Below are positions 47,888 to 56,390 of a DNA stretch of 64,000 nucleotides, in pieces (the first letter of the stretch is position 1; every line of letters begins with the position of its first letter). The stretch comes from Streptomyces globosus (GTDB taxonomy: Bacteria; Actinomycetota; Actinomycetes; Streptomycetales; Streptomycetaceae), in the NCBI RefSeq assembly GCF_003325375.1, contig NZ_CP030862.1, positions 3,971,501 through 4,035,500 of the forward strand, given 5' to 3'. The notes under the pieces are model-generated. The model was not told where the DNA came from. It did no database searches and was given only the letters and a program-made list of their open reading frames with translations. A program made the position numbers and the translations under genes.

Positions 47888-48646
47888 TCAGCGGCTCCGG
47901 AGTCGGGCGCGGGTCAGGCGGGCGGCGCGGACGGCCTCGGCGTTTTCGGCCATGTCCGCCAGACAGCGGGCGCGCTGGTCGGGAGTCAGGCGGTCGGTGT
48001 AGAGCGTCCCGTCGAGGTGGTCGGTCTCGTGCTGGAGGCAGCAGGCGAAGAATCCGGTGCCCTCCACAACGACCGGGTTCCCGTCCTTGTCGCTGCCCCG
48101 GACGACGGCGCGGGCGGCGCGGGCCAATTCGTGGCGGGCGCCCGGCACCGACAGGCAGCCTTCCGCCCGGACGACTGCCGAGCCTGCGGGAGCCGCACCG
48201 GCGGCCGTGTCCGGGAGGGGGTCGAGGACCGGGTTGCACACGTGGCCGATGTGGCGGATGCCGTCGTCGTCAGGGCAGTCGTACACGAACACGCGCAGGT
48301 CCACGCCGATCTGGTTGGCGGCGAGACCGACGCCGCGGGCGGCGTGCATGGTGAAGAACATGTCGTCGACGAGCCGGGACAGCTCCGGCGAGCCGAACCC
48401 GGTGACGTCGGCGCAGCGCCGGTGCAGGACGTCGGCGCCCACCTCGGTGATCGGCCGGAACGCGCCCCGCAGCGCCTCCGGCGGCAGCGGCCGCTCAGCG
48501 GCCGCGTCCCGGACGGCGGCGGGCGCCGCGGGTGCCGGGGCGTTCGATCCGGTCGGCACGATCCGGTCGATCGGGTCGCTCGGGTCGCTCGGGTCAGTCC
48601 AATCGCTCGCATCAGTCGGGTCGGTCGGGTCGGTCGGGTCCGGCAT
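47888..48646 (-). CDS. def: Peptide deformylase
   Basis: 252 residues from ATG 48646. Three catalytic motifs are intact: motif I GVGLAANQIG, motif II EGCLSVPG and motif III QHETDHLDG (Cys and two His bind the metal; Glu is catalytic). It removes the N-formyl group from nascent proteins. The first ~45 residues are an unusual Asp/Pro/Thr/Ser repeat (PDPTDPTDPTDASDWTDPSD), encoded by near-repeats of a 12-base GGGTCGGTC-like unit, which is absent from normal deformylases. The core aligns with standard length, so the enzyme should be active; the extension is probably disordered. Possible second deformylase of the genome. Confidence 0.93.
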   Translation of the reverse strand: MPDPTDPTDPTDASDWTDPSDPSDPIDRIVPTGSNAPAPAAPAAVRDAAAERPLPPEALRGAFRPITEVGADVLHRRCADVTGFGSPELSRLVDDMFFTMHAARGVGLAANQIGVDLRVFVYDCPDDDGIRHIGHVCNPVLDPLPDTAAGAAPAGSAVVRAEGCLSVPGARHELARAARAVVRGSDKDGNPVVVEGTGFFACCLQHETDHLDGTLYTDRLTPDQRARCLADMAENAEAVRAARLTRARLRSR

Positions 48647-48722
48647 GCGGGGGCGTCGCCTTTCGGGGGAGGTCAGGAGCGAAGTATCGCCCGGCCCACC
48701 GCCCACCCGCGCCTCGGGCGGG

Positions 48723-50969
48723 TCAGTTCCGGGCGGTTCCCGCGATGTGTTCGAGGTCGGTGATCAGGGAGTCCAGCCAGAACACCGTCATGTAGTAGAG
48801 GCGCGGCGCGCCTTCGGGCCGGGCGGCGAAGCCGTCGAACGCCGGATCCCGCAGGGCCACCGGGGCGGCCGGGGTGTCGCCGCCCGGGTCGAGCGCAGCC
48901 GACACCAGCAGCATGCGGCCTGCGACCCGGTCGCCGAGCCGGGTCACGGCCTCGGCCGCATCCGGGCCGAGGGGGGGCACGGTGACCGGCGCCGGGCCCG
49001 GCTGCGGCGGCTCCATCAGCCGGTCCGCCCCCCACAGCGTGTGGTGCCCGGCCATCACGGTGGCCTGCCAGTCCGGCTCCGGTGCGGGGCCGGAGCGGCC
49101 CGCCCCGCCCGGCTGCCCGGCGTGCCCGCGGCGCCCGTACGAGCCCTCCGGCTCGCTCTGGTACTGGGCGAACGCCGATTCGGCGAGGATCAGCGAGTGC
49201 CGCAGCGAGCGGTGCCCCGGCACCGCCGGCTGCACCTCCCGTACGCCGCCCCCGGCGACCGCGGCGGTCGTCGCGACGACGATCTCCGCCGCCCCGCGCA
49301 TCAGCACCGCCGCCGAGCGCTGGAGTTCCTCGTGTGCGCCGCGCGGCCACGCGAGCAGCCCGAACACCGCACCGATGACACTGCCGATCAGCACGTCCAG
49401 CAGCCGCAGCTCCGCGAGCTGCCAGGTCGCCGGGGCGAGCTGCGCGAACACCAGGGCGATGGTCACCGTGAACATCGCCTGCGCCCATCCGACGCCCTTC
49501 ACCGGCCCGAGCGTGAAGGTCAGCAGCATGACGGGCGCCAGGGCGATCGCGTACACGGTGGTGTCGGTCCCGACCGCGGCCAGGAGCACAGCCGCGAGGA
49601 GGGCCCCGGCGAGCGTGCCGGTCAGGGCGAGCCGGACCGTCGTGCCGGTTTCGCGGACCGTCGTCCGGGTCAGCGTCAGGGCCGCGAGGGTGGCCCAGAA
49701 GCCGTGCGGGAGGGTGTCCAGCCCGGCGACCATGCGGGCGGCGGCCAGGGCGAGGCTGATCCGGACCGCGTTCTGGAAGAACACCGAGCGGCGCCCCGCA
49801 TGCCCCTCCAGCCGCATCCACCACAGCCGCGGGGCCCGCATACGGGCGTACCAGAAGCGCATCGGCGGCGGGTCGGGGGCGGCGGCCCGGCCCCGTACGG
49901 AGATGGCGGCGGCGGTGGACATGGCGAGTGCGGCGTCGGCTGCCTCGATGAGGCCCGCGTACCAGCGCAGCACCGCGACCGGCTCCGGCGGGCCCGGAAT
50001 CGCCGGGGCTCCGGCCCTGGCTCCGGCCCCGGCCCCGGCCGCGGCCGGTTCGGGGTGCGAGGCCACCAGCCCGGCGCGGGCTCGCGCCAGCCCCTCCCGG
50101 GCGCCGGTCGCGGGCGTGGCGCCCCGCAGGCACTCCGCGCTCTCCGCCGCGGTCCGCCGGACGGCCTCCAGGATCTTCCGGCCGGGCTCCGCCGGCCCTG
50201 CCCCGCCCGGCGGGGCGGGCAGCCGGACGAGCCTGGCCAGCAGGGTCCGCGCGGAGAGGCCGGTCTGTGACAGGGCGCGCTCGTGGACGCCCGGCCCGGC
50301 GGGCCGGTCCGCCTCGGCGACGTTCATGGGCCGCAGCGAGCTGATGGCCGCCGCCGCGTCCGCCGCGCACTGCGCCGACAGCCGCCAGGGCGGGGCGGCC
50401 AGCTCGCGGACGCATGCCTGCGCCGTGTCGGCGGCTCGGGCGGCGAGTTCGCGGTAGGGGACGGTCGGCGGATCGGGGAAGAGGTACGCCTCGGCGAGGA
50501 TCAGGAGCAGCAGGCCGGCGGTGGTGCCGATGAGCCGCTCGTCGAGCGAGCCCGGATCGTAGGGCGGGAACGACGGCAGGATGTAGAGCAGCTGGAGGCC
50601 GGGCGCCGCGCCCGCGGCGCGTGGACCGCCGGCCGCGACGAACGCCAGCGCGAAGCCGATGACGAGCATGCCGGCCACGGCGGTCCACGTACGCACCGCG
50701 AGGTATGTGCCGACGGCCACGAGCAGCCAGCACACCGGAACCAGCCGCGCCAGCACCGCGGCGCGCTGCCGCCCCGTGCCCGGGATCCGGGACAGCCCGG
50801 CCATCGACACCGCCGCGAACAGGGCGTACGTCGCCGCGGTCGTCTCCCCGAAGCCGTACAGGAACAGGTAGAAGGCGGCCCCGGCGGCGAGGGTGACCCG
50901 GCCGGAGCGACGGGCTGCCGCGGCGTAGCGTGCGGCGATCCGCTTGCGGGGGACACCGGCGGGGCCCAT
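48723..50969 (-). CDS. FUSC-family inner-membrane protein (748 aa)
   Basis: Two membrane blocks: residues ~20-180 (VTLAAGAAFYLFLYGFGETT, VCWLLVAVGTYLAVRTWTAV, LLYILPSFPPYDPGSLDERL) and ~380-540 (RISLALAAARMVAGLDTLPH, FWATLAALTLTRTTVRETG, PVMLLTFTLGPVKGVGWAQA). The middle and C-terminus are soluble helical domains. This is the layout of FUSC/YccS/aromatic-acid-exporter proteins. They are thought to export aromatic or toxic compounds or to act as membrane stress proteins. The operon context gives no substrate. Start at ATG 50969. Confidence 0.88.
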   Translation of the reverse strand: MGPAGVPRKRIAARYAAAARRSGRVTLAAGAAFYLFLYGFGETTAATYALFAAVSMAGLSRIPGTGRQRAAVLARLVPVCWLLVAVGTYLAVRTWTAVAGMLVIGFALAFVAAGGPRAAGAAPGLQLLYILPSFPPYDPGSLDERLIGTTAGLLLLILAEAYLFPDPPTVPYRELAARAADTAQACVRELAAPPWRLSAQCAADAAAAISSLRPMNVAEADRPAGPGVHERALSQTGLSARTLLARLVRLPAPPGGAGPAEPGRKILEAVRRTAAESAECLRGATPATGAREGLARARAGLVASHPEPAAAGAGAGARAGAPAIPGPPEPVAVLRWYAGLIEAADAALAMSTAAAISVRGRAAAPDPPPMRFWYARMRAPRLWWMRLEGHAGRRSVFFQNAVRISLALAAARMVAGLDTLPHGFWATLAALTLTRTTVRETGTTVRLALTGTLAGALLAAVLLAAVGTDTTVYAIALAPVMLLTFTLGPVKGVGWAQAMFTVTIALVFAQLAPATWQLAELRLLDVLIGSVIGAVFGLLAWPRGAHEELQRSAAVLMRGAAEIVVATTAAVAGGGVREVQPAVPGHRSLRHSLILAESAFAQYQSEPEGSYGRRGHAGQPGGAGRSGPAPEPDWQATVMAGHHTLWGADRLMEPPQPGPAPVTVPPLGPDAAEAVTRLGDRVAGRMLLVSAALDPGGDTPAAPVALRDPAFDGFAARPEGAPRLYYMTVFWLDSLITDLEHIAGTARN

Positions 50970-51111
50970 GCCACCAGGATCACGTACCCCCGCCGGAACG
51001 GCACCCGCGCCCCGTCGCGGCGACGCCGCCGCAGCGGCCGGGGCCGACGCGCCCGGCCCCGCCCGTCGGCCCCGCCCGCCGCGCTGGTGCGCGGCGGCCG
51101 GGGCCGGCGCG

Positions 51112-53241
51112 TCAGACGGCGAGGACCTGCGCCGCGACCGTCTCCGGCACCGGCGCGAGCCCCGCCGGCCGGGTCGTGAAGGTACCGCGGCCCTGGGTGC
51201 GCCCGCGCAGCCGGGACGCGTACCCGAACAGCTCCGCCAGCGGCACCACGGCCGTGACCGCCGTGGTCCCGGAGCGGCTCTCGGAGCCGGACACCCGGCC
51301 CCGACGCGACGCGAGGTCGCCGAGGACGGTGCCGACGGCGTCGTCGGGGACGGTGGCCACGACCTCGGCCACCGGCTCCAGCAGCCCCATCGCGCACTGC
51401 CGCAGCGCCGCCCGCAGCGCGGCCCGCCCGGCGGTGCGGAACGCCATCTCCGAGGAGTCCTTGGAGTGCGTCGCCCCGTCGGTGAGGGTGACCCGCAGGC
51501 CCGTCACCGGGTGGCCGCCCAGCGGCCCGTCGGCGAGCGCGTCCCGGCAGCCGGCCTCGACGGCGCGCACGTACTCCTGCGGCACCCGCCCGCCGACGGC
51601 CGTCGAGCGGAACTCGAAGGCCGTCTCGGGCCCGGCGGCCGCACCGTCGAGCGGCTCGACGTCGATGACGAGGAGCGCGAACTGGCCGGCGCCGCCGTCC
51701 TGTTTGACGTGCCGGTGGACGAGGCCCGCGACGCCGCGCAGCACGGTCTCTCGGTACGACACCTGCGGCCGGCCCACGGCGGGATCGAGCCCGTGGTCGC
51801 GGCGGATCTTCTCCACCGCGACCTCCAGGTGGAGTTCGCCCATCCCGGACAGCAGGGTCTGTCCGGTCTCGGCGTCGCTGCGCACGCGCAGCGACGGATC
51901 CTCCTCCGCCAGCCGGGCCAGCGCGGCTGCCAGCCGGCCGGTGTCGGTGCTGCGGCGCGCCTCGACCGCGACGGACACCACCGGGTCGGCGACGGCGGGC
52001 GGTTCGAGGAGCAGGGGTGCCTGCGGCGCGCACAGGGTCGTGCCGGCGCGGGCGGCCTTCGGCCCGACGACGGCGACGATGTCGCCGGCGCGCGCCTCGT
52101 CCAGCTCCGTGTGCCGGTCGGCCTGGACGCGCAGGATGCGCGCGACGCGTTCGGTGCGGCCGGTGCTGGTGTCCAGCACGGTGTCCCCCTTCCGCAGGGT
52201 TCCGGAATAGATGCGTACGAAGGTCAGGCGGCCGGTGGCGGTCACCGAGACCTTGAAGGCGAGCGCGGCGACCGGCCCGCCGGCGTCGGGGTGGCGCTCC
52301 TGCTCGGCGCCGTCCGCGGCGGTGCCCCGCACGGGCGGCATGTCGTCGGGCGACGGCAGGTAGGCGGCGACGGCGTCGAGGAGCGGCTCCACCCCGCGGT
52401 TGCGGTAGGCGGACCCGCACAGGACGACCGTGCCGGTGCCGTCGAGGGTCGCCGTCCGCAGGGCGCGGGCGACGGCCCCGTCGGTCAGGGTGCCGGTGGC
52501 GCAGAACTCCTCCAGGGCTTCCGGATCGAGTTCCGCAACGGCCTCCTCCAGCAGGCGCCGGCGGTGGAGTGCCTCGGCGCGAAGGCCGGGCCCGCCCTCG
52601 GTGTCCCACTCGGCTTCCGTGAGCGTCCGGCAGGTGTCGGAGCCGGGGGGCCAGAGCAGGGCGCGCATGCGGACCAGGTCGACGACGCCGGCGAAGCCGT
52701 CCTCCCGCCCGATCGGCAGCTGCACCGCGAGCGGGACGGCGCCGAGCCGGTCGCGCAGCGACCGGGCGGCCGCGTCAAGGTCGGCGCCCGCCCGGTCCAT
52801 CTTGTTGACGAACGCGATCCGCGGGACTCCGTGCCGGTCCGCCTGCCGCCACACCGACTCGCTCTGCGGCTCGACGCCGGCGACGGCGTCGAAGACGGCA
52901 ACCGCCCCGTCGAGGACGCGCAGGGAGCGCTCGACCTCGTCGGCGAAGTCGACGTGGCCGGGTGTGTCGATGAGGTTGATGCGGTGGCCCGCCCAGGCGC
53001 AGCTGACGGCCGCGGCGAAGATGGTGATGCCGCGGTCGCGCTCCTGCGCGTCGTAGTCGGTGACGGTGGTGCCCTGGTGGACCTCGCCGCGCTTGTGGAC
53101 GGCGCCGGTGGCGAACAGGATCCGCTCGGTGACGGTGGTCTTGCCCGCGTCGACGTGGGCGAGGATGCCGATGTTGCGGACGGCGGCGAGGGAGGGACGG
53201 GTGGTGGCGGTGGTGGCGAGGGAACGCCGGCTGGTGCGCAT
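51112..53241 (-). CDS. Elongation factor G paralogue (translational GTPase, 709 aa)
   Basis: Start ATG 53241 with AAAGG eight bases upstream; an in-frame ATG at 53271 is less likely. GTPase motifs are G1 AHVDAGKTT (~28-36), G2 RGITI, G3 DTPGH and G4 NKMDRAGAD. Domain II-V features follow (FVRIYSGTLRKGDTVLDTST, LSGMGELHLEVAVEKIRRDH, PEYVRAV-like domain IV/V). It is closer to EF-G than to Tet(M). Streptomyces carry a main fusA elsewhere, next to ribosomal genes; this isolated copy with a long leader is probably an inducible, ribosome-rescue or antibiotic-response EF-G. The C-terminus is intact. Confidence 0.9.
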   Translation of the reverse strand: MRTSRRSLATTATTRPSLAAVRNIGILAHVDAGKTTVTERILFATGAVHKRGEVHQGTTVTDYDAQERDRGITIFAAAVSCAWAGHRINLIDTPGHVDFADEVERSLRVLDGAVAVFDAVAGVEPQSESVWRQADRHGVPRIAFVNKMDRAGADLDAAARSLRDRLGAVPLAVQLPIGREDGFAGVVDLVRMRALLWPPGSDTCRTLTEAEWDTEGGPGLRAEALHRRRLLEEAVAELDPEALEEFCATGTLTDGAVARALRTATLDGTGTVVLCGSAYRNRGVEPLLDAVAAYLPSPDDMPPVRGTAADGAEQERHPDAGGPVAALAFKVSVTATGRLTFVRIYSGTLRKGDTVLDTSTGRTERVARILRVQADRHTELDEARAGDIVAVVGPKAARAGTTLCAPQAPLLLEPPAVADPVVSVAVEARRSTDTGRLAAALARLAEEDPSLRVRSDAETGQTLLSGMGELHLEVAVEKIRRDHGLDPAVGRPQVSYRETVLRGVAGLVHRHVKQDGGAGQFALLVIDVEPLDGAAAGPETAFEFRSTAVGGRVPQEYVRAVEAGCRDALADGPLGGHPVTGLRVTLTDGATHSKDSSEMAFRTAGRAALRAALRQCAMGLLEPVAEVVATVPDDAVGTVLGDLASRRGRVSGSESRSGTTAVTAVVPLAELFGYASRLRGRTQGRGTFTTRPAGLAPVPETVAAQVLAV

Positions 53242-53452
53242 GGCCCGGCCTTTCGGGTGGTGTGGCTGCATGGGCTGCGCGATTGCCTGACGCGTGGCGG
53301 GAGTTCGGCTCCGGATGCCTGCGGCATCACTTCCGGTTCCGTATCCGGTTCCGGATGCACTCCGGCGACGCCCCGTCCGGGCCGCGGACGGCAGCGCCGC
53401 GGTCGTCCGAAGACGCGCCGGGGCGGGGCGAGGTGGGGCGAGGTGGAGGGCG

Positions 53453-53562
53453 GACCGGGCCTGGGGCCCGGTCGGGCCGGATGCGAAGGGCCGGACCGGA
53501 ACCGAAGGAACCGGACGGGGCTGGGCCCCGGTCCGGCGGGCCTGGCGGCCCCGCCGGACCGG
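53453..53562 (-). promoter_or_regulatory. Attenuator-like hairpins between leader ORF and EF-G paralogue
   Basis: On the minus strand, eight bases after the leader ORF stop, CCGGTCCGGCGGG pairs perfectly with CCCGCCGGACCGG over a 9-base loop (53528-53562). A second hairpin GACCGGGCC/GGCCCGGTC lies at 53453-53473, and repeats of CCGGACC and GGTTCC between them could form an alternative structure. This arrangement fits ribosome-dependent transcription attenuation of the EF-G paralogue. The remainder of the 328-bp leader (53242-53569) has no gene. Confidence 0.6.
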
Positions 53563-53569
53563 AAGTGCG

Positions 53570-53677
53570 TCAGGACGTGCGGTGTCGGCCGCGCAGCGGA
53601 CACCGCGCGGCCCGGGACACCGGGATCACGTCGTACCGGGACGGGAGAACGAAAACGACGGTGCACTGACGGCACAT
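53570..53677 (-). CDS. Leader peptide (35 aa) upstream of the EF-G paralogue
   Basis: ATG 53677 with a strong AGAAGGGGA Shine-Dalgarno eight bases away; the peptide reads MCRQCTVVFVLPSRYDVIPV followed by SRAARCPLRGRHRTS. It has no homology to a known domain that I can see, is Cys- and Arg-rich, and ends just before a 13-bp hairpin. Its translation probably reports ribosome stalling (for example by antibiotic) and controls read-through into the EF-G paralogue 330 bases downstream. Confidence 0.6.
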   Translation of the reverse strand: MCRQCTVVFVLPSRYDVIPVSRAARCPLRGRHRTS

Positions 53678-53765
53678 GGTCTGTTCCCCTTCTCTGCTCG
53701 GCGACGTGCGGACCGCCAACACGGCGGTGGCGGCGCCGCGTTGTTCGAGCGCGGCCCGCGGTGCG

Positions 53766-53807
53766 AGTCTAGGGAGGGAGGGCACGCCGTGGCACCCGAT
53801 TTAGTTT
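53766..53807 (-). promoter_or_regulatory. Candidate WblC/WhiB7-type promoter of the leader transcript
   Basis: On the minus strand, AAACTAAAT (53807-53799) lies just upstream of a weak -35 (TGCCAC, 53794-53789), with a -10 TAGACT (53771-53766) after 17 bases. An A/T-rich patch directly before the -35 is what WhiB7/WblC-dependent promoters show. The promoter is ~90 bases upstream of the leader ATG. Assignment is by pattern only. Confidence 0.45.
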
Positions 53808-53962
53808 CGCGTGATCTCCGTGAGGGTTCACCACGGCGCCCGAATCCCCCATCCGGCCGCGCCGCAGAGGGTGTCTCGTCCGCCCTGCCTCCGCCTCGCC
53901 GCGGCGGAGCCGCCGGGCGGCCCCTGCCGGTGCACCGCCGACGCGCCGCGATGGACACCTTC

Positions 53963-54110
53963 ACCCAAAATCGGGCAAACATCCCAAGTCTTACAGAATT
54001 GCAGATTATGCACCAACTAGTTCATTCAAATCTTTCTTGCCCATACCAGACTTGACGGTGGGTCAATCAAACAGGCGTGTGCATAATCATGTCGGGTCAC
54101 CACCGGAATC
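53963..54110. other. AT-rich intergenic stretch upstream of the PIG-L gene
   Basis: About 150 bases are clearly poorer in G+C than the surroundings, containing runs such as CAAAAATCGGG's complement neighbourhood, TTACAGAATTGCAGATTATG and AACTAGTTCATTCAAATC. A perfect TTGAC-GGTGG-GTCAA dyad sits at 54052-54066. No gene is seen between 53808 and 54207. It likely holds the promoter and operator of the PIG-L gene; the low GC could also mark foreign origin. Confidence 0.5.
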
Positions 54111-54207
54111 ATTCATTCCGCAAGGCGGTGGGCCACCTTGCCGCCCACCCATCGACCCCTCCTGCCGGGCGGAGTTCTGCCGCTGGACCGACCCTCAAGG
54201 CGCGCCG

Positions 54208-56295
54208 ATGCCCCTCCTCCGCAGCGCCCGTCCCGCTGTCCTGCTCGCGGTCCTCTCAGCCGGCACCGGCGGGGTGGTGGCCCTGGCCTACGGACACGGG
54301 ACCGTGCAGCCTTCCGGCGAGAGCGTGACCGGCGGCTCCGTGCTCCACGTCGTCGCACACCCCGACGACGACCTCTTCTTCATGAACCCGGACCTGAGCC
54401 GCTCCATACGGGCCGGTTCCAAGGTGACGACCGTCTACCTCACCTCCGGCGAGTCCGACGGGCGGAACGAGGCCCACGGCCGGCACGTGAAGGATCCCGT
54501 GCGGCCCGCTGATCGCGCCTCGTACGCGGAGGCCCGGCAGAACGGCATCCGCGGCGCCTATGCGCAGATGGCGACGGGTGACCGCACGAGTCCGTGGGAG
54601 CGGACATCCGTGCCCACGGCCGGCGGCGGGTCAGCGGAGGTGGACGTCCTCGTCGCCGAGCCGCGGATCAACCTGGTATGGCTGCAGCTGCGCGAGGCCC
54701 GCAGTATCGACGGCGAGAACCCGGACAGCCTGCGGGGTCTGTGGAACGGGAAGACAGCCGCCCTGGGGGCCCAACTGACCTCGGGCACGCCGGTCAAGCA
54801 GCCGTTCTCCTATACCAAGGACCAGGTCGTGCGCACCGTCGCGGCGGTACTCGAGCAGTACAAGCCGACCACGATACGGCTGCAGGACCCGACACCGGGC
54901 CTGTGGGGGGAGAGCGGCAGGCTGGTCGACCACCAGGACCACATGTACGGCGCCCGCTTCATACAGGCAGCCACCGAGCGCTACGCGAAGTCGACGGACC
55001 GGCCGCACTTCTCGGTCCAGAACTACAGCGGCTACCTCAACACCTCCCTCCCCTCGACGCTCGACCCGCACACAGCCGAGGAGAAGCTCCGCTACCTCAA
55101 GACCTACGCCTGGCTCGACCACCAGGAGTGGTGCGGCAGCCCCGCGGGCTGCGGCGACCGCAAGACAGCCGCCCGACCCGCCGGTTACGGCTGGAGCCAG
55201 AGCATCCGCTACAGCCGCGGTGACAGCACTTCATGGGTGGCCGAAGGCGCCTCGGGCCGGCTGTGGGCCTTCGCCGTCCTCGACGGGCGGATGGCGTACT
55301 GGTCCCGCGGCGGCCCGCGGGCGGACTGGCAGGGGCCCGAGCTGCTCCCCGGCACCGGCATGGACACCGGCGCGACGGCGGTACGGCTGCCCGACGGCAG
55401 GATCGCGGTCTTCGGCACGCGCACCACGTTGGGCGCGGGGCCGCAGGACTACACCCGTGGCATCGTGTACGCCGTCCAGTCCTCGCCCGACGGCGCGTTC
55501 GGCCCGTGGCGGACGCTCGGCACTCCGGAGGCATCGGACGCGGAGGGCGCCTCGGCGATCAGCGGGCCTTCCGTCGCGGTGGACCGGACCGGCCGCATGA
55601 CGGTATACGTGCGCGACGCGAAGCTCACGCTGCGCGCCCGGGCGCAGACCGCCCCGAACGGCCCGTTCGGACCATGGCAGGCGTTGGGGGGCGCCGATCT
55701 TCAGGGCGAGCCCGCGACTGCGATCGATGCGGAGGGCAGGCGCCACGTCTACGCGGCCACGAGCCGAACCGTGCTGGCCTGGGTCCAGCAGACCCCGGAC
55801 TCCCCGCTGGAGGGCCCCCTGCCCACCGGGCTGCCACCGACCACGGTGCCGTTGTCGGTCTCCCCTGAGGGCGAGGGCGTCCGGCTGTTCTTCCGCCGCC
55901 CCGGCTCGGGTGCGGTCCGTACCGCTCTTGCCACAGCGGGCAGGCCGGCACCGCGTGTCTCCCCGCTCACCGAGGTCGGCGGCGGGGCGGGCTACGGCGC
56001 GGTGGGCGTCGCGGGCCCCCTGCTTGCGGGCCGCGGGGGGAGTGCGGGCACGATCAGTACGGTCGGAATGGGCGGAACAGGCGCAAGGGACGGCTCGGGC
56101 GGTGCCCCGGTCTGGAGCGAGTCCCGGATGCTGTACACGGGCGCCCCGGCGGGCTTGGTGGAGGCGTCTGGTGCAGCCTCGATCGCGGTCCTCGGCCTGG
56201 ACGCCGACCTGCACGTCACCACGGCGCCGCCGGCCGCCTCGCAGCCTGGCGCCCCCCGCCCCCGCTCCCTGTGGCTTCCCGCGGTGCGCCGCTGA
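54208..56295 (+). CDS. Secreted PIG-L/LmbE-type deacetylase with C-terminal β-propeller-like domain (695 aa)
   Basis: ATG 54208 follows CAAGG. An N-terminal signal or anchor segment (RPAVLLAVLSAGTGGVVALA) is followed by the PIG-L metal motif VLHVVAHPDDDLFF, LTSGESDGRNEAHG, ASYAEARQNGIRGAYAQMAT and VDHQDHMYGARFI, so residues ~40-330 form the zinc-dependent N-acyl sugar deacetylase domain. The C-terminal ~350 residues are Trp/Gly-rich repeats of ~45 (SPDGAFGPWRTLGTPEAS, APNGPFGPWQALGG), a PLL-like sialidase/lectin propeller likely binding glycans. It probably acts outside the cell on amino-sugar conjugates. Confidence 0.85.
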   Translation: MPLLRSARPAVLLAVLSAGTGGVVALAYGHGTVQPSGESVTGGSVLHVVAHPDDDLFFMNPDLSRSIRAGSKVTTVYLTSGESDGRNEAHGRHVKDPVRPADRASYAEARQNGIRGAYAQMATGDRTSPWERTSVPTAGGGSAEVDVLVAEPRINLVWLQLREARSIDGENPDSLRGLWNGKTAALGAQLTSGTPVKQPFSYTKDQVVRTVAAVLEQYKPTTIRLQDPTPGLWGESGRLVDHQDHMYGARFIQAATERYAKSTDRPHFSVQNYSGYLNTSLPSTLDPHTAEEKLRYLKTYAWLDHQEWCGSPAGCGDRKTAARPAGYGWSQSIRYSRGDSTSWVAEGASGRLWAFAVLDGRMAYWSRGGPRADWQGPELLPGTGMDTGATAVRLPDGRIAVFGTRTTLGAGPQDYTRGIVYAVQSSPDGAFGPWRTLGTPEASDAEGASAISGPSVAVDRTGRMTVYVRDAKLTLRARAQTAPNGPFGPWQALGGADLQGEPATAIDAEGRRHVYAATSRTVLAWVQQTPDSPLEGPLPTGLPPTTVPLSVSPEGEGVRLFFRRPGSGAVRTALATAGRPAPRVSPLTEVGGGAGYGAVGVAGPLLAGRGGSAGTISTVGMGGTGARDGSGGAPVWSESRMLYTGAPAGLVEASGAASIAVLGLDADLHVTTAPPAASQPGAPRPRSLWLPAVRR

Positions 56296-56390
56296 CGCGC
56301 CTCAGCCGGGGCCGTGTCCCCCGGGCGTGTCCCGGGCGACGCAGCGCGGCCCCGTCGCACCGCCGCCCCGCCGCTCCCCCGGTGCGGTGG

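Noticed and set aside
51112..53241. Tet(M)-type tetracycline resistance protein
   Set aside because: The GTPase region reads as EF-G (VEPQSESVWRQADRHGVPRI, FVNKMDRAGAD) rather than Tet(M); called an EF-G paralogue.
53811..54020. Small frames in the 53.7-54.2 kb intergenic region on the plus strand
   Set aside because: No Shine-Dalgarno, poor codon bias and overlap with the promoter/AT-rich segment; not counted as genes.
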